Of a stretch of DNA of 64,000 nucleotides, positions 55,631 through 64,000 are shown piece by piece. The notes under the pieces were generated by a model, which was not told the origin of the DNA, made no database searches, and saw nothing but the letters and a program-made list of their open reading frames with translations. Position 1 is the stretch's first letter; each line of letters opens with the position of its first letter. Made by a program: the position numbers and the translations under genes. Source of the DNA: Colwellia sp. (GTDB lineage Bacteria > Pseudomonadota > Gammaproteobacteria > Enterobacterales > Alteromonadaceae); assembly GCA_029938115.1 (NCBI GenBank), contig JAPYOP010000005.1, positions 66,623 to 130,622 of the forward strand, given 5' to 3'.

Positions 55631-57328
55631 CTAATTAAATAAAGACATTACATCTTCAATAGCCATTAATGACTTTTCTCCGGTGATTCTATCTTTCACT
55701 TCAATTTGCTGATTATCTAAATTTCGTTCACCGACAATAAGTAAAATCGGAGTACCTATTAACTCATGATCTGCAAAAAGAACACCTGGACGCTCTTTAC
55801 GATCGTCAAAGAGTACTTCAATATTAGCTTGGTTCAATTGCTCGTATAAAGCTTCGGCTGTTTCTTTTACACGAGCAGATTTTGCCATATTCATAGGCAC
55901 GATAGCTACTTGGAAAGGCGCGATAGCTTTTGGCCATTTAATACCATATTTATCGTGGTTTTGCTCTATTGCTGCAGCAACAATACGAGAAACACCGATA
56001 CCATAACAGCCCATAGTTAAGGTTTGATTTTTTCCGCCTTCGTTTAATACAGCACATTTCATAGCTTGTGCGTATTTATCACCAAGCTGAAATATATGAC
56101 CGACTTCAATACCACGTTTTATAACTATATTACCTTTACCACAAGGACTTGGATCGCCTTCAACAACGTTACGAATATCTTGTATATTTATCTCTCCACA
56201 ATCACGTTGCCAGTTAACCCCCGTAAAAGAATGGTTATTTTTGTTAGCACCACAAACAAAGTCACTTAAGTGAGCAGCGCTACGATCAACAACCACTTCA
56301 ATATCTAAACCTTTAGGTCCTAATGAAGTACTGTGACAGTTAACAACAGCAGACACTTGTTCATCAGTTGCGAATGTTAACGGTGAAGCAATTCCTGTTA
56401 GACTCTCAGCTTTAACTTCATTTAGTTGATGATCTCCACGAAGCACTAGTGCAACTAGTTTTTCTGCTTCGCCGTCTTCAGATGCGCCAACAACTAATAA
56501 TGTTTTAACAGTCGTTTTTAAATCTATATCTGTGGTTTTTATTAAACGCTCTAGTTTTAACTCTACTGTTTCGATATTTTGAGTAGGCTCTGCACGTTCT
56601 TCTGTAGGTGCTAAAGCTTCTGCTTTTTCAATGTTAGCTGCAAAATCGCTGCTATCACTAAAGGCAATATCATCTTCGCCTGAGTCAGCTAGGACATGAA
56701 ATTCATGACTGGCATCACCACCAATAGAGCCTGTGTCGGCTAATACCGGACGATAATTTAAACCTAAACGATCAAATATACGACAATAAGCATCGAACAT
56801 GTTTTGATAAGTTTTCTCTAAACACTCCTGCTCTAAATGAAATGAATAAGCATCTTTCATTAAAAATTCACGACCACGCATTACACCAAAGCGAGGACGA
56901 ATTTCATCACGAAATTTATTCTGAATTTGAAATAATGATAATGGCAACTGCTTGTAGCTATTCAATTCATTTGCTACAAGTTTTGTGATCACTTCTTCAT
57001 GCGTTGGGCCTAATACGAAAGAGCGCTTATGGCGGTCATTTAATCGTAATAGTTCAGGGCCATAATCGTCTAAACGACCAGACTCTTCCCATAAATCAGC
57101 AGGTTGAACCATTGGCATTAGTATTTCGTTAGCGCCAGCTCGTTGCATCTCATCACGAACAATGTTTTCTACCTTTCTTAATACACGCAGGCCTGTTGGT
57201 AACCACGTATATAAGCCAGAAGCTAGATTTCGAACAAGTCCAGCACGTAGCATTAATTGATGGCTAATAACTTCAGCACTCGCAGGGGTTTCTTTTAAGG
57301 TAGACAATAAGTATTGACTGGTACGCAT
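55631..57328 (-). CDS. proS: prolyl-tRNA synthetase
   Basis: Class II synthetase charging tRNA-Pro, 565 residues, bacterial type with INS editing domain (about 225-390). N-terminus [46 protein letters not shown]; motif 2 region [26 protein letters not shown]; motif 3 [18 protein letters not shown]. An in-frame start 11 codons upstream (57361) is less likely; ATG 57326-57328 gives the family N-terminus with GGAAA upstream. No partner operon. Confidence 0.98.
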   Translation of the reverse strand: MRTSQYLLSTLKETPASAEVISHQLMLRAGLVRNLASGLYTWLPTGLRVLRKVENIVRDEMQRAGANEILMPMVQPADLWEESGRLDDYGPELLRLNDRHKRSFVLGPTHEEVITKLVANELNSYKQLPLSLFQIQNKFRDEIRPRFGVMRGREFLMKDAYSFHLEQECLEKTYQNMFDAYCRIFDRLGLNYRPVLADTGSIGGDASHEFHVLADSGEDDIAFSDSSDFAANIEKAEALAPTEERAEPTQNIETVELKLERLIKTTDIDLKTTVKTLLVVGASEDGEAEKLVALVLRGDHQLNEVKAESLTGIASPLTFATDEQVSAVVNCHSTSLGPKGLDIEVVVDRSAAHLSDFVCGANKNNHSFTGVNWQRDCGEINIQDIRNVVEGDPSPCGKGNIVIKRGIEVGHIFQLGDKYAQAMKCAVLNEGGKNQTLTMGCYGIGVSRIVAAAIEQNHDKYGIKWPKAIAPFQVAIVPMNMAKSARVKETAEALYEQLNQANIEVLFDDRKERPGVLFADHELIGTPILLIVGERNLDNQQIEVKDRITGEKSLMAIEDVMSLFN

Positions 57329-57496
57329 GATTACTAATTTCCGAAAAAACCATGCAAGCAAAGGTTGTACTTAAACTGCACGGAGACAAATAAAATTGCC
57401 GCTATTCTAGCAGGGGGATTAGTGTTGAAAAAGTAATATATTATAATTTTATATTAAATATCGAGAGTTACTCTACTTTTGGTTACATAACTTGAA

Positions 57497-58495
57497 CTAT
57501 CGGGTCATTTTTTTAACAAAAACAACAACGAATAAGGCAAGGGTAAAACTACCAGTAAAAGCTTCTATTGCAGCTATAGCCCTAGAAATATTAACCGGGG
57601 TAATATCGCCGTAGCCAAGGGTGGTAAAAGTGACCACCGAAAAGTAGAGCGATGAGAAAAATATGGATAAATTTTCAGTGAAACTATGTTGACTGCCAAT
57701 ATTATGTATATTGTCTTGATAGTTTAAACCTGTGAAAGAATAGAGCACAGCACAAATAATAATGATTAATAAAGATAAGCCAATAATGCGTAATGGTGCT
57801 TCACCATAACCGCAAAAAAGATCAACAAGCTTAGATAAGGTTCTATTCATGCTGTAGCGAGGTAACTGCAAACGACGCATGGTCAGTTCTTTATGAATAA
57901 AGAAACCAGATAAAGTAAAAATACCTTCTTGCTCGGCATGTTTTCTCAAATCGCGGTATATTTCTTCTGCTTGTTGCAAATAATCGTTAGATTCTTGTTT
58001 GTTACCTAACGTCATTGCTTGTTTAGAGTCTACCTCTTGTCGAACTTTTTTGCCTATTTTAATATTTTCAAACTTACAACCCTGCCACTTTACGCCTAAT
58101 AAATTAGTACTTTGTATATTCGCGCAGTTTAAATTGGCACCGCGTAAATCTGCTTTCATAATGCTGGCGTGATTTAAGTTGATGTTGAAAAGGTGAGCGC
58201 CTTTTAACTCTGCATGATAGAAGTCAGCATACGAAAAATCATAGCCATTTCTTTTATGATGATTCACCAAGTCTATATTATTTAAATTGGCTCTTTTTAA
58301 CCAAATGCCTCTTAATAATCCACCATTTTTTGCATGATTTTCTAATTTTTCCTTAACATCATCACCGGTCTTATCTATCGCTTTATCGTGCCAATAGCAA
58401 AAGCCAGAATGATTCGCTTCTTCTTTGCAGCAAAAAGGTTGCTGTGGTGAATGGTTAGGATCGTGATATTGGCATAATGACTTTATTTTGTGCAT
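57497..58495 (-). CDS. pentapeptide-repeat / two-helix potassium channel with Cys/His-rich N-terminus
   Basis: 332 residues in three parts. Residues 1-40 have Cys/His pairs C8-x2-H11, C22-C23 and C33-x2-H36, a possible zinc site. About 60-145 are pentapeptide repeats (ANLNNIDLVNHH, ADFYHAELKGAHLFNINLNHASIMKADLRGANLNCANIQSTNLLGV). About 230-330 form a two-helix channel: a first membrane helix (IIGLSLLIIIICAVLYSF), pore loop with the potassium filter TTLGYGD (291-297) and a second helix (FTGSFTLALFVVVFV). The soluble part precedes the pore, so it may gate the channel from the cytoplasm. Ligand is unknown. Start has no clear RBS. Divergent from the GNAT gene. Confidence 0.85.
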   Translation of the reverse strand: MHKIKSLCQYHDPNHSPQQPFCCKEEANHSGFCYWHDKAIDKTGDDVKEKLENHAKNGGLLRGIWLKRANLNNIDLVNHHKRNGYDFSYADFYHAELKGAHLFNINLNHASIMKADLRGANLNCANIQSTNLLGVKWQGCKFENIKIGKKVRQEVDSKQAMTLGNKQESNDYLQQAEEIYRDLRKHAEQEGIFTLSGFFIHKELTMRRLQLPRYSMNRTLSKLVDLFCGYGEAPLRIIGLSLLIIIICAVLYSFTGLNYQDNIHNIGSQHSFTENLSIFFSSLYFSVVTFTTLGYGDITPVNISRAIAAIEAFTGSFTLALFVVVFVKKMTR

Positions 58496-58543
58496 AGCTA
58501 GAGTATAGTTCGTGTTATTAAAAAATGTAGTGAAGGAAAGAAT

Positions 58544-59029
58544 ATGACTATCAAATTAATTCGAGCAGATTATGAAAACGAGCAGCATGCAAAAGATTTA
58601 ATTATGTTGTTAAATGCGTATGCTTTAGATCCTATGGGAGGAGGGGAGCCATTGACTGATGAGGTACAGAAAACCCTTGTACCTATGTTAGCCAAGCGCC
58701 ATGATGTTTTTACTGTGCTTTGTTATGTTGATAATGAACCAGCGGGCATTATTAATTGTATTGAAGGTTTCTCTACCTTTAGTAGTAAACCTTTAATAAA
58801 TATTCATGATTGCGGCGTTTTAGATAAGTTTCGTGGTCTTGGCCTTAGCTTGAAAATGTTTGCTGAAGTTGAGGTTATTGCTATTGAACGTGGTTGCTGC
58901 AAGCTAACTTTGGAAGTTTTACAAGGAAATGAAGTAGCTAAAAATGCTTATAAAAAACTGGGGTTTTCAGGATATGAACTTGACCCTACTTTAGGCCATG
59001 CACTTTTTTGGGAAAAGAAACTAAAGTAA
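58544..59029 (+). CDS. GNAT family N-acetyltransferase
   Basis: 161 residues. Acetyl-CoA-binding region LDKFRGLGLSLKMFAEVEVIAIERGCCKLTLEVLQGNEVAKNAYKKLGFSGYELDP is typical GNAT: arginine-glycine pyrophosphate loop and the NExAxxxYxKxGF motif. The substrate is unknown. AAGGAAAG before the ATG. Single gene ended by a strong bidirectional terminator. Confidence 0.9.
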   Translation: MTIKLIRADYENEQHAKDLIMLLNAYALDPMGGGEPLTDEVQKTLVPMLAKRHDVFTVLCYVDNEPAGIINCIEGFSTFSSKPLINIHDCGVLDKFRGLGLSLKMFAEVEVIAIERGCCKLTLEVLQGNEVAKNAYKKLGFSGYELDPTLGHALFWEKKLK

Positions 59030-59061
59030 AAACGTTTTAGTTTTAGTTTTAGTTTAAATAT

Positions 59062-59098
59062 AAAAAAGCCAGTTGTTATTACTAACAACTGGCTTTTT
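59062..59098. terminator. bidirectional terminator between the GNAT gene and rne
   Basis: 16-bp stem AAAAAGCCAGTTGTTA (59063-59078) with its complement (59083-59098), loop TTAC. U-runs on both strands serve the two convergent genes. Confidence 0.92.
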
Positions 59099-59115
59099 GC
59101 TTAAAGACTTATTGC

Positions 59116-62100
59116 TTATAAGCTAGGGTTTGTTGCTTCAGCAGAGCTTCTGCTTATTGCATCAGCTGAAATAGCACTACGACCTGAAACCTGATGCGCC
59201 ATACGATCTTCACTGGCCATAAAGCTAGTTGGGATTTCATTAATGGTGGTAATAGTTTCAGTTTTTGTCATTGGTGATGAAGCATGACCAGATAAACGAT
59301 TAGCTTTTTTCACTTGTCTTGCTAATTTTTTATCCTTGTTAGGTGACTTTTTAACTGCTTTAGTTGCAGCTTTTTTCACTTTAGCTTTTGGTGCTGGCTT
59401 CTCTTCTTTTATTTCAGTTTCAGTTTTAGCTTCAACTTCTTCAGTAATCTTTACTGGTTCTTCAATTACTGTTGTTTCACTAGCCTCTTGCTTAACGGCT
59501 TGAGTATCTTCTGTATTGTTAACAGCATCTTCATTTACATCTGTTTCTAGCTCAATTGTTTCTTGAACTGGTTCTGCAGTGCTAACGGGGTCACTTACTT
59601 GAGAAGGCTCAACTTTTTCAACTTCAGCAAGTTCTGGCTCTTTGACAGTGTTTTCATCAGCAGCCTCACTTTTATCTGAACTTGCAACTTGCGCTTCAAC
59701 TACAACTTCTGTTGATTGTACTTCTTCAACGTTAGTTTCGTTAAAAGGTAAGTCTTGCTGTATTTCTTCAGAAACTACCTGTTTAACCACATTTTCTTCA
59801 ACATCGTTATTTACTGTTTCAGTTGCCGGTTCTTGAACCGTGCTAGTTGCAGGGGTCTCTGTTTCAGTTGCCGGTTCTTGAACAGTGCTTGTTGCAGGGG
59901 TCTCTGTTTCATGAGTTTCAGTTTGCGGGCTCACTGCTTCAGGGTAACGAGCTTCAATAGCTTGATTGCTTTCTTCTGCAATATCAGCAACTGGCTCTTG
60001 TACTACATCATCTGTGTTCTTCTCACGATGTCTACGTTGGCCATTAGAACGCAAATGTCTCGGTGAACGTCTACTGCGTGGACGCTCATCTTTGTTGCCT
60101 TTGTTTTCTTGGTTAACTTCTTGAGAAGCTACTTGCTCAACGTTGTTATTTTCTTGCTCTTTATTAACAACATCCGTGTTTGATTCAGTAATAACATTCA
60201 AAGCTTTATTTGTTACTTCTTGTTCTACCTTCGTTTTATAAACACGTACTTTTTTACGGTTAGTTCTACGCTGGCGACGTTCTGTAGCAACTTCTTCTTT
60301 TACTGGTTTGTTTTTGTCATGTTCAGGTTTACGATTTTGTCCTTTGGCTTTTTGAGCAGGCTTATTAACATCGTCTCGATCATTGCGTGTATTGCGGCCT
60401 TTATCGCTTGGTTTTACATTTTTATTGTTAGTGCGCTCAGTATTGCGTTCATCATTACGATTACCGCCACGGTTATTGCGTGTATTACCACGACGTTGAC
60501 CTTGACGACCTCGTTGTTGACCTCGGTTATCTTGACGTTTAGGCTTGCTTTCAGGTGCTTTTTCTTCTTTAACTGCTTCTTCAGAAGTAAATAAACCTTT
60601 TAACCAAGTAAAGAAACCTGCTGGCTTAGCTTCTGATTTCGTTGCTGTCTTAGGGGCTACGACAGTTGCTGTTTCACTAACGGGTGCAACCTTTGGAGCA
60701 GCCATACCTTGACCCATAGCTTGGATCAGAGGCTCATCACGTTTAGTAACCTCCTTATCAAATTTAGGCATTTTAGCTTCTTCAAGCTCTGCTTCTTTAA
60801 TTGAAATATCGTAGCTTGCTTCAGCAACAGTATCATCGTTTTTAACACGCAACACTTCATATTGAGGTGTATCCATATGCGGGTTAGGAATAATTAATAC
60901 ACGAACACCATGGTGTTTCTCAATGTGCATAACCGAACGACGTTTTTCATTCAATAAATAAGTTGCGACAGGAACAGGCACTTGCGCTTGAACATGCTGT
61001 GTGTTTTCTTTAATGGCTTCTTCTTCCATTAAGCGCAATATAGATAATGCTAATGATTCAACACCACGTACTTGGCCTGTACCACTACAACGTGGACAAA
61101 CGCCTTGGCTAGTTTCACCAATAGAAGGGCGTAAACGCTGACGGGACATTTCTAACAAACCAAAGCGAGAAATGCGGCCTAGTTGAATGCGCGCTCTGTC
61201 TTGTCGGACTGAATCACGCATGCGATTTTCAACTTCACGTTGATGGCGAACAGGTGTCATATCAATGAAGTCGATAACAACCAAACCACCTAAATCACGC
61301 AAACGTAATTGACGAGCAACTTCTTCTGCTGCTTCTAAATTGGTATTAAAGGCTGTTTCTTCAATATCACTACCTTTAGTTGCGCGGGCAGAGTTGATAT
61401 CGATAGAGGTCATTGCTTCTGTTGGGTCAATAACAATAGAACCACCAGAAGGTAAGCGCACTTCACGTTGGAAAGCTGTTTCAATTTGCGTTTCTATTTG
61501 ATAGTGAGTAAATAAAGGTACATCACTACTATACAGTTTGATTTTGTTTAAGAAATCAGGACGAACAACCTCAATGTGCTTTTTAACACTCTCGAAAGTT
61601 TTCGGGCGATCAATTAATACTTCACCAATATCACGTCGTAAATAATCACGAATAGCACGTAATATTAAGTTTGTTTCTTGGTGAATTAAAAAGGGAGCAG
61701 AGCGACTTTCAGCTGCATCGCTGATAGCTTTCCAATGGTGTAGTAATACATTTAAATCCCATTCTAATTCTTCGTACGCTTTACCAACACCTGCAGTACG
61801 AACAATTAAGCCCATACCTTTTGGTAAGTCTAGCTTGCTTAGAGAGGTTTTTAATTCAGTACGTTCATCACCTTCAATGCGACGAGAAATACCGCCAGCA
61901 CGAGGGTTATTTGGCATTAATACTAAATAACTTCCGGCTAAGCTGATAAAGGTTGTTAACGCAGCACCTTTTTGACCACGTTCTTCTTTATCTATTTGAA
62001 CGATGACCTCTTGGCCTTCGCGTAATACTTCTTTAATGTTAGGGCGGCCTTGAAAGCTGTAACCCTTAGGGAAGTATTCACGAGCAATTTCTTTCATTGG

Positions 62101-62304
62101 TAAAAAACCATGGCGATCAGCACCATAGTCAACAAAAGCGGCTTCTAAAGACGGTTCAATACGTGTGATTTTTGCTTTATAGATATTTGATTTTTTTTGT
62201 TCATGACCAGGACTTTCGATATCTAAATCGTAAAGTTTTTGCCCATCTACAAGTGCTACGCGCAATTCTTCTGATTGGGTAGCGTTTATTAACATACGTT
62301 TCAT
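59116..62304 (-). CDS. rne: ribonuclease E
   Basis: Essential endoribonuclease and degradosome scaffold. 1062 residues. S1 domain (about 38-118, [34 protein letters not shown]), 5' sensor region, DNase I-like catalytic part with IDFIDM, and zinc link CPRCSGTG near 405. The non-catalytic half is Glu/Pro/Lys-rich: an arginine-rich RNA-binding zone (about 600-690), long acidic low-complexity stretches with repeats, a Lys-rich stretch ([15 protein letters not shown]) and HASSPMTK, which resembles the E. coli HASAPMT PNPase-binding segment. pnp is in the same window. Starts [21 protein letters not shown]. The long 5' region (62305 onward) would host autoregulation. Confidence 0.97.
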   Translation of the reverse strand: MKRMLINATQSEELRVALVDGQKLYDLDIESPGHEQKKSNIYKAKITRIEPSLEAAFVDYGADRHGFLPMKEIAREYFPKGYSFQGRPNIKEVLREGQEVIVQIDKEERGQKGAALTTFISLAGSYLVLMPNNPRAGGISRRIEGDERTELKTSLSKLDLPKGMGLIVRTAGVGKAYEELEWDLNVLLHHWKAISDAAESRSAPFLIHQETNLILRAIRDYLRRDIGEVLIDRPKTFESVKKHIEVVRPDFLNKIKLYSSDVPLFTHYQIETQIETAFQREVRLPSGGSIVIDPTEAMTSIDINSARATKGSDIEETAFNTNLEAAEEVARQLRLRDLGGLVVIDFIDMTPVRHQREVENRMRDSVRQDRARIQLGRISRFGLLEMSRQRLRPSIGETSQGVCPRCSGTGQVRGVESLALSILRLMEEEAIKENTQHVQAQVPVPVATYLLNEKRRSVMHIEKHHGVRVLIIPNPHMDTPQYEVLRVKNDDTVAEASYDISIKEAELEEAKMPKFDKEVTKRDEPLIQAMGQGMAAPKVAPVSETATVVAPKTATKSEAKPAGFFTWLKGLFTSEEAVKEEKAPESKPKRQDNRGQQRGRQGQRRGNTRNNRGGNRNDERNTERTNNKNVKPSDKGRNTRNDRDDVNKPAQKAKGQNRKPEHDKNKPVKEEVATERRQRRTNRKKVRVYKTKVEQEVTNKALNVITESNTDVVNKEQENNNVEQVASQEVNQENKGNKDERPRSRRSPRHLRSNGQRRHREKNTDDVVQEPVADIAEESNQAIEARYPEAVSPQTETHETETPATSTVQEPATETETPATSTVQEPATETVNNDVEENVVKQVVSEEIQQDLPFNETNVEEVQSTEVVVEAQVASSDKSEAADENTVKEPELAEVEKVEPSQVSDPVSTAEPVQETIELETDVNEDAVNNTEDTQAVKQEASETTVIEEPVKITEEVEAKTETEIKEEKPAPKAKVKKAATKAVKKSPNKDKKLARQVKKANRLSGHASSPMTKTETITTINEIPTSFMASEDRMAHQVSGRSAISADAISRSSAEATNPSL
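59816..59905. repeat. two tandem 45-bp repeats inside the rne tail
   Basis: Units 59816-59860 and 59861-59905 differ at two bases and give a duplicated [13 protein letters not shown]-type segment in the disordered RNase E tail. In-frame (45 = 15 codons). Probably length-variable. Confidence 0.85.
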
Positions 62305-62989
62305 AGTTTGTGTGACTCATTTTTTAGTCACAACACACCAATGCATTAGTACACAAAGCAGTGCAATCTGTGGTGATGTAACAGCATTTTGTCAACCTCG
62401 CGGTTGTCAATCTAAACGTGTCATAAAACCACGCTAAGCTGTTATAAATTCTGATTGTTTTAATTAGCTATGATATTTATTAATCTAAAAATCATAGTGT
62501 TATTGTTTCTTTATGTGCTCAGCGAGTGTGCTGTGCGTACTTATCTTGCAGGGTTTAACAACTTATTTTGCCTAGCGACTTTTTACGCTTTGGTTTACGG
62601 CTATGTTCAATTGTTAGTGAAAACAGTTTTCTGCAGGGTAAGTTAATTTAATAAAATTGCGCTATGGAGTTGGGCTAATATCTTTTTCAAGGATAAAACT
62701 GTTTATGCTTTTCCTAACAAGTTACACGCGTTAGTTGTTACAACAGGCCGTACTATTGGTGAATCAGTTACCTAAAAAATGGTAACTGCGCACTAATGTG
62801 GCCGCAGTTTGCCTCTTACTTCTCTCTTTAGAGCTTCTAAGGTTAACGCTTATTAAGCATTAACCTATTCATTATCCCCTATAAATTCATATAAGCCAAT
62901 AAAAAAACAACTTAAATGTCAAAAAGCAGTAAAAAAAATATGTTAAACTGCGCGCCATAAACGAATTGATACAAAATAAGCGGCAATCC
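62305..62989. promoter_or_regulatory. divergent rne-rluC regulatory region
   Basis: 685 bases without a gene. Notable structures: direct repeat TTGTCAA near 62387-62409; perfect stem CAGTTACC/GGTAACTG (62765-62788); stem AGGTTAA...TTAACCT with inner GCTT/AAGC (62840-62866). rne mRNA leaders in enterobacteria are long and structured for feedback by RNase E; these structures could serve this, but no homology is shown. rluC's promoter probably lies near TATGTTAAACT (62939-62949). Confidence 0.4.
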
Positions 62990-64000
62990 ATGTCACAAAA
63001 GCCACTAGTACATAAAAAAACAATGCAAGACTCAAATACTGAAAAGCCAGACGGTAATGATAGACCTAAGGTTCGCTTTATCACTATTGATATCGAAGAT
63101 GCAGGGCAAAGAATTGATAATTTTTTGTTAAGGACTTTAAAAGGTGTACCTAAAAGTCATTTATATCGTTTATTGCGAAAAGGTGAGATTAGAGTAAATA
63201 AAAAGCGCACCAAGCCTGTTTATAAATTGGCCATCGATGATGTGTTACGCATCGCTCCTATTCGCGTATCTGAACAAACTAATAATGTATCTACAGGGTT
63301 GAATATTGTTGCCAATCTAGAAAAACAAATATTGTTTGAAGATGATAGGTTAATTGTTATTAATAAACCTTCAGGAATGGCTGTGCATGGTGGTAGCGGT
63401 TTAAGCTTTGGTTTGATAGAAGCATTAAGAGCCTTGCGACCTGATGCTCGAATGTTAGAGTTGGTTCATCGATTAGATAGAGATACATCGGGTTGCTTAG
63501 TCGTTGCTAAAAAACGTTCGGCTTTGCGTCATTTACATGAACAATTACGTAATAAAAAAGTACAAAAATTTTATCATGCATTAGTGAAGGGGCACTGGCC
63601 AGCAAAGTTAACGCGCGTAACTGAAGGGCTGAGGAAAAACGATCTTAAATCGGGCGAGCGAGTTGTTATTGTTGATAATATTAATGGTAAAGAGTCTGAA
63701 ACACGTTTTAAGGTGCTTGAGCGCTATCGAGGAGCAACTTTAGTTCGTGCCTTTCCTGTTACCGGACGAACTCATCAAATACGTGTACATTGCCAAGTTA
63801 GTGGTCATTCGATTGCTATGGATGCTAAATATGGTCATGAAATTTTTGATGCCGATATGAAAGATAAAGGCTTAAAAAGATTATTTTTACATGCGGCTAG
63901 TATTGAATTTACTCACCCTAAAACAGAAGAACGAATAAAAATAGAAGCGCCACTTGAGCCTAGTTTAGAAAAATTACTCACTAGATTAGTGAAAGAGTAA
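62990..64000 (+). CDS. rluC: 23S rRNA pseudouridine synthase RluC
   Basis: Makes pseudouridines 955, 2504 and 2580 in 23S rRNA. About 337 residues. S4 domain near the N-terminus (RIDNFLLRTLKGVPKSHLYRLLRKGEIRVNKKRTKPVYKL) and RluA-type catalytic domain with aspartate in ELVHRLDRDTSGCLVVAKK, then GRTHQIRVHCQVSGHSIAMDAKYG. Frame opens at TTG 62966; ATG 62990 (MSQKPLVHKK) is preferred. The stop codon is at the very last three bases of the window. rluC opposite rne is the standard arrangement in gammaproteobacteria. Confidence 0.96.
   Translation: MSQKPLVHKKTMQDSNTEKPDGNDRPKVRFITIDIEDAGQRIDNFLLRTLKGVPKSHLYRLLRKGEIRVNKKRTKPVYKLAIDDVLRIAPIRVSEQTNNVSTGLNIVANLEKQILFEDDRLIVINKPSGMAVHGGSGLSFGLIEALRALRPDARMLELVHRLDRDTSGCLVVAKKRSALRHLHEQLRNKKVQKFYHALVKGHWPAKLTRVTEGLRKNDLKSGERVVIVDNINGKESETRFKVLERYRGATLVRAFPVTGRTHQIRVHCQVSGHSIAMDAKYGHEIFDADMKDKGLKRLFLHAASIEFTHPKTEERIKIEAPLEPSLEKLLTRLVKE

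Noticed and set aside
1-64000. An undescribed defence or secretion system
   Set aside because: No restriction, toxin-antitoxin, CBASS, retron, phage or secretion genes were recognised; novelty in this window lies in regulatory and junction sequences.

Overview
The window is a stretch of chromosome from an AT-rich marine gammaproteobacterium. The best guess is Colwelliaceae or close Alteromonadales (Colwellia/Thalassotalea-like). This rests on gene order and protein style: sdhCDAB-sucABCD beside a divergent gltA, rimP-nusA-infB-rbfA-truB-(gltS)-rpsO-pnp-nlpI, aroF-tyrA, long PstA/PstC proteins and an MshH/CsrD-type regulator. No database search was possible. No tRNA, rRNA, CRISPR array, intact insertion sequence, prophage or recognised defence system was seen. 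Almost everything is core metabolism and gene expression, and the unusual material is mainly in non-coding and junction sequences.

Layout. 1-2.7 kb: end of a membrane protein, a tiny ORF, and a double nitrilase-fold protein with no catalytic cysteine. 2.7-8.4 kb: phosphate-uptake operon pstS-pstC-pstA-pstB-phoU on the minus strand behind a three-unit Pho box. 8.5-10.9 kb: aroF-tyrA behind a probable pair of TyrR boxes. 11-13.6 kb: cytochrome b561 and a CsrD-like degenerate GGDEF/EAL protein. 13.6-29.6 kb: the translation/RNA block (rimP, nusA, infB, rbfA, truB, rpsO, pnp, nlpI), interrupted by gltS, a small lipoprotein and a decayed Ig-like lipoprotein pseudogene between rpsO and pnp, and followed by a membrane zincin downstream of nlpI. 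29.7-33.8 kb: a cysteine desulfurase-SufE fusion (CsdA-CsdE) convergent with tcdA, then an AraC/GlxA regulator. 34-46 kb: TCA cycle genes gltA, sdhCDAB, sucABCD. 46.1-50.4 kb: a palindrome-rich remnant, a lipoprotein, a DUF1653 protein and ilvI-ilvH. 50.6-64 kb: DUF4136 lipoprotein, HD-GYP response regulator, yfbR/alaA, an LRAT-like protein, proS, a pentapeptide-repeat potassium channel, a GNAT protein, rne and rluC.

Most interesting observations. (1) Between ilvI and ilvH are three 86-bp tandem repeats. Each is exactly one 28-codon mini-ORF whose TAA overlaps the next ATG (TAATG), giving a chain of coupled micro-genes whose ends copy the IlvI C-terminus. (2) Upstream of ilvI is a readable attenuator: promoter, a 31-codon Val/Ile/Leu-rich leader peptide, competing antiterminator and terminator. 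(3) CsdA and CsdE are fused in one polypeptide beside their partner tcdA. (4) A dispersed palindromic repeat family occurs in three intergenic regions. (5) Three proteins have altered or unusual catalytic architecture: the double pseudo-nitrilase, a YfbR with HD changed to HE, and a Cys/His-headed pentapeptide potassium channel.

Starts were moved to downstream codons wherever a ribosome binding site or family alignment favoured it, and this is stated per gene. All coordinates were read by eye. Family assignments come from recognition of motifs and memory of family sequences, not from searches.
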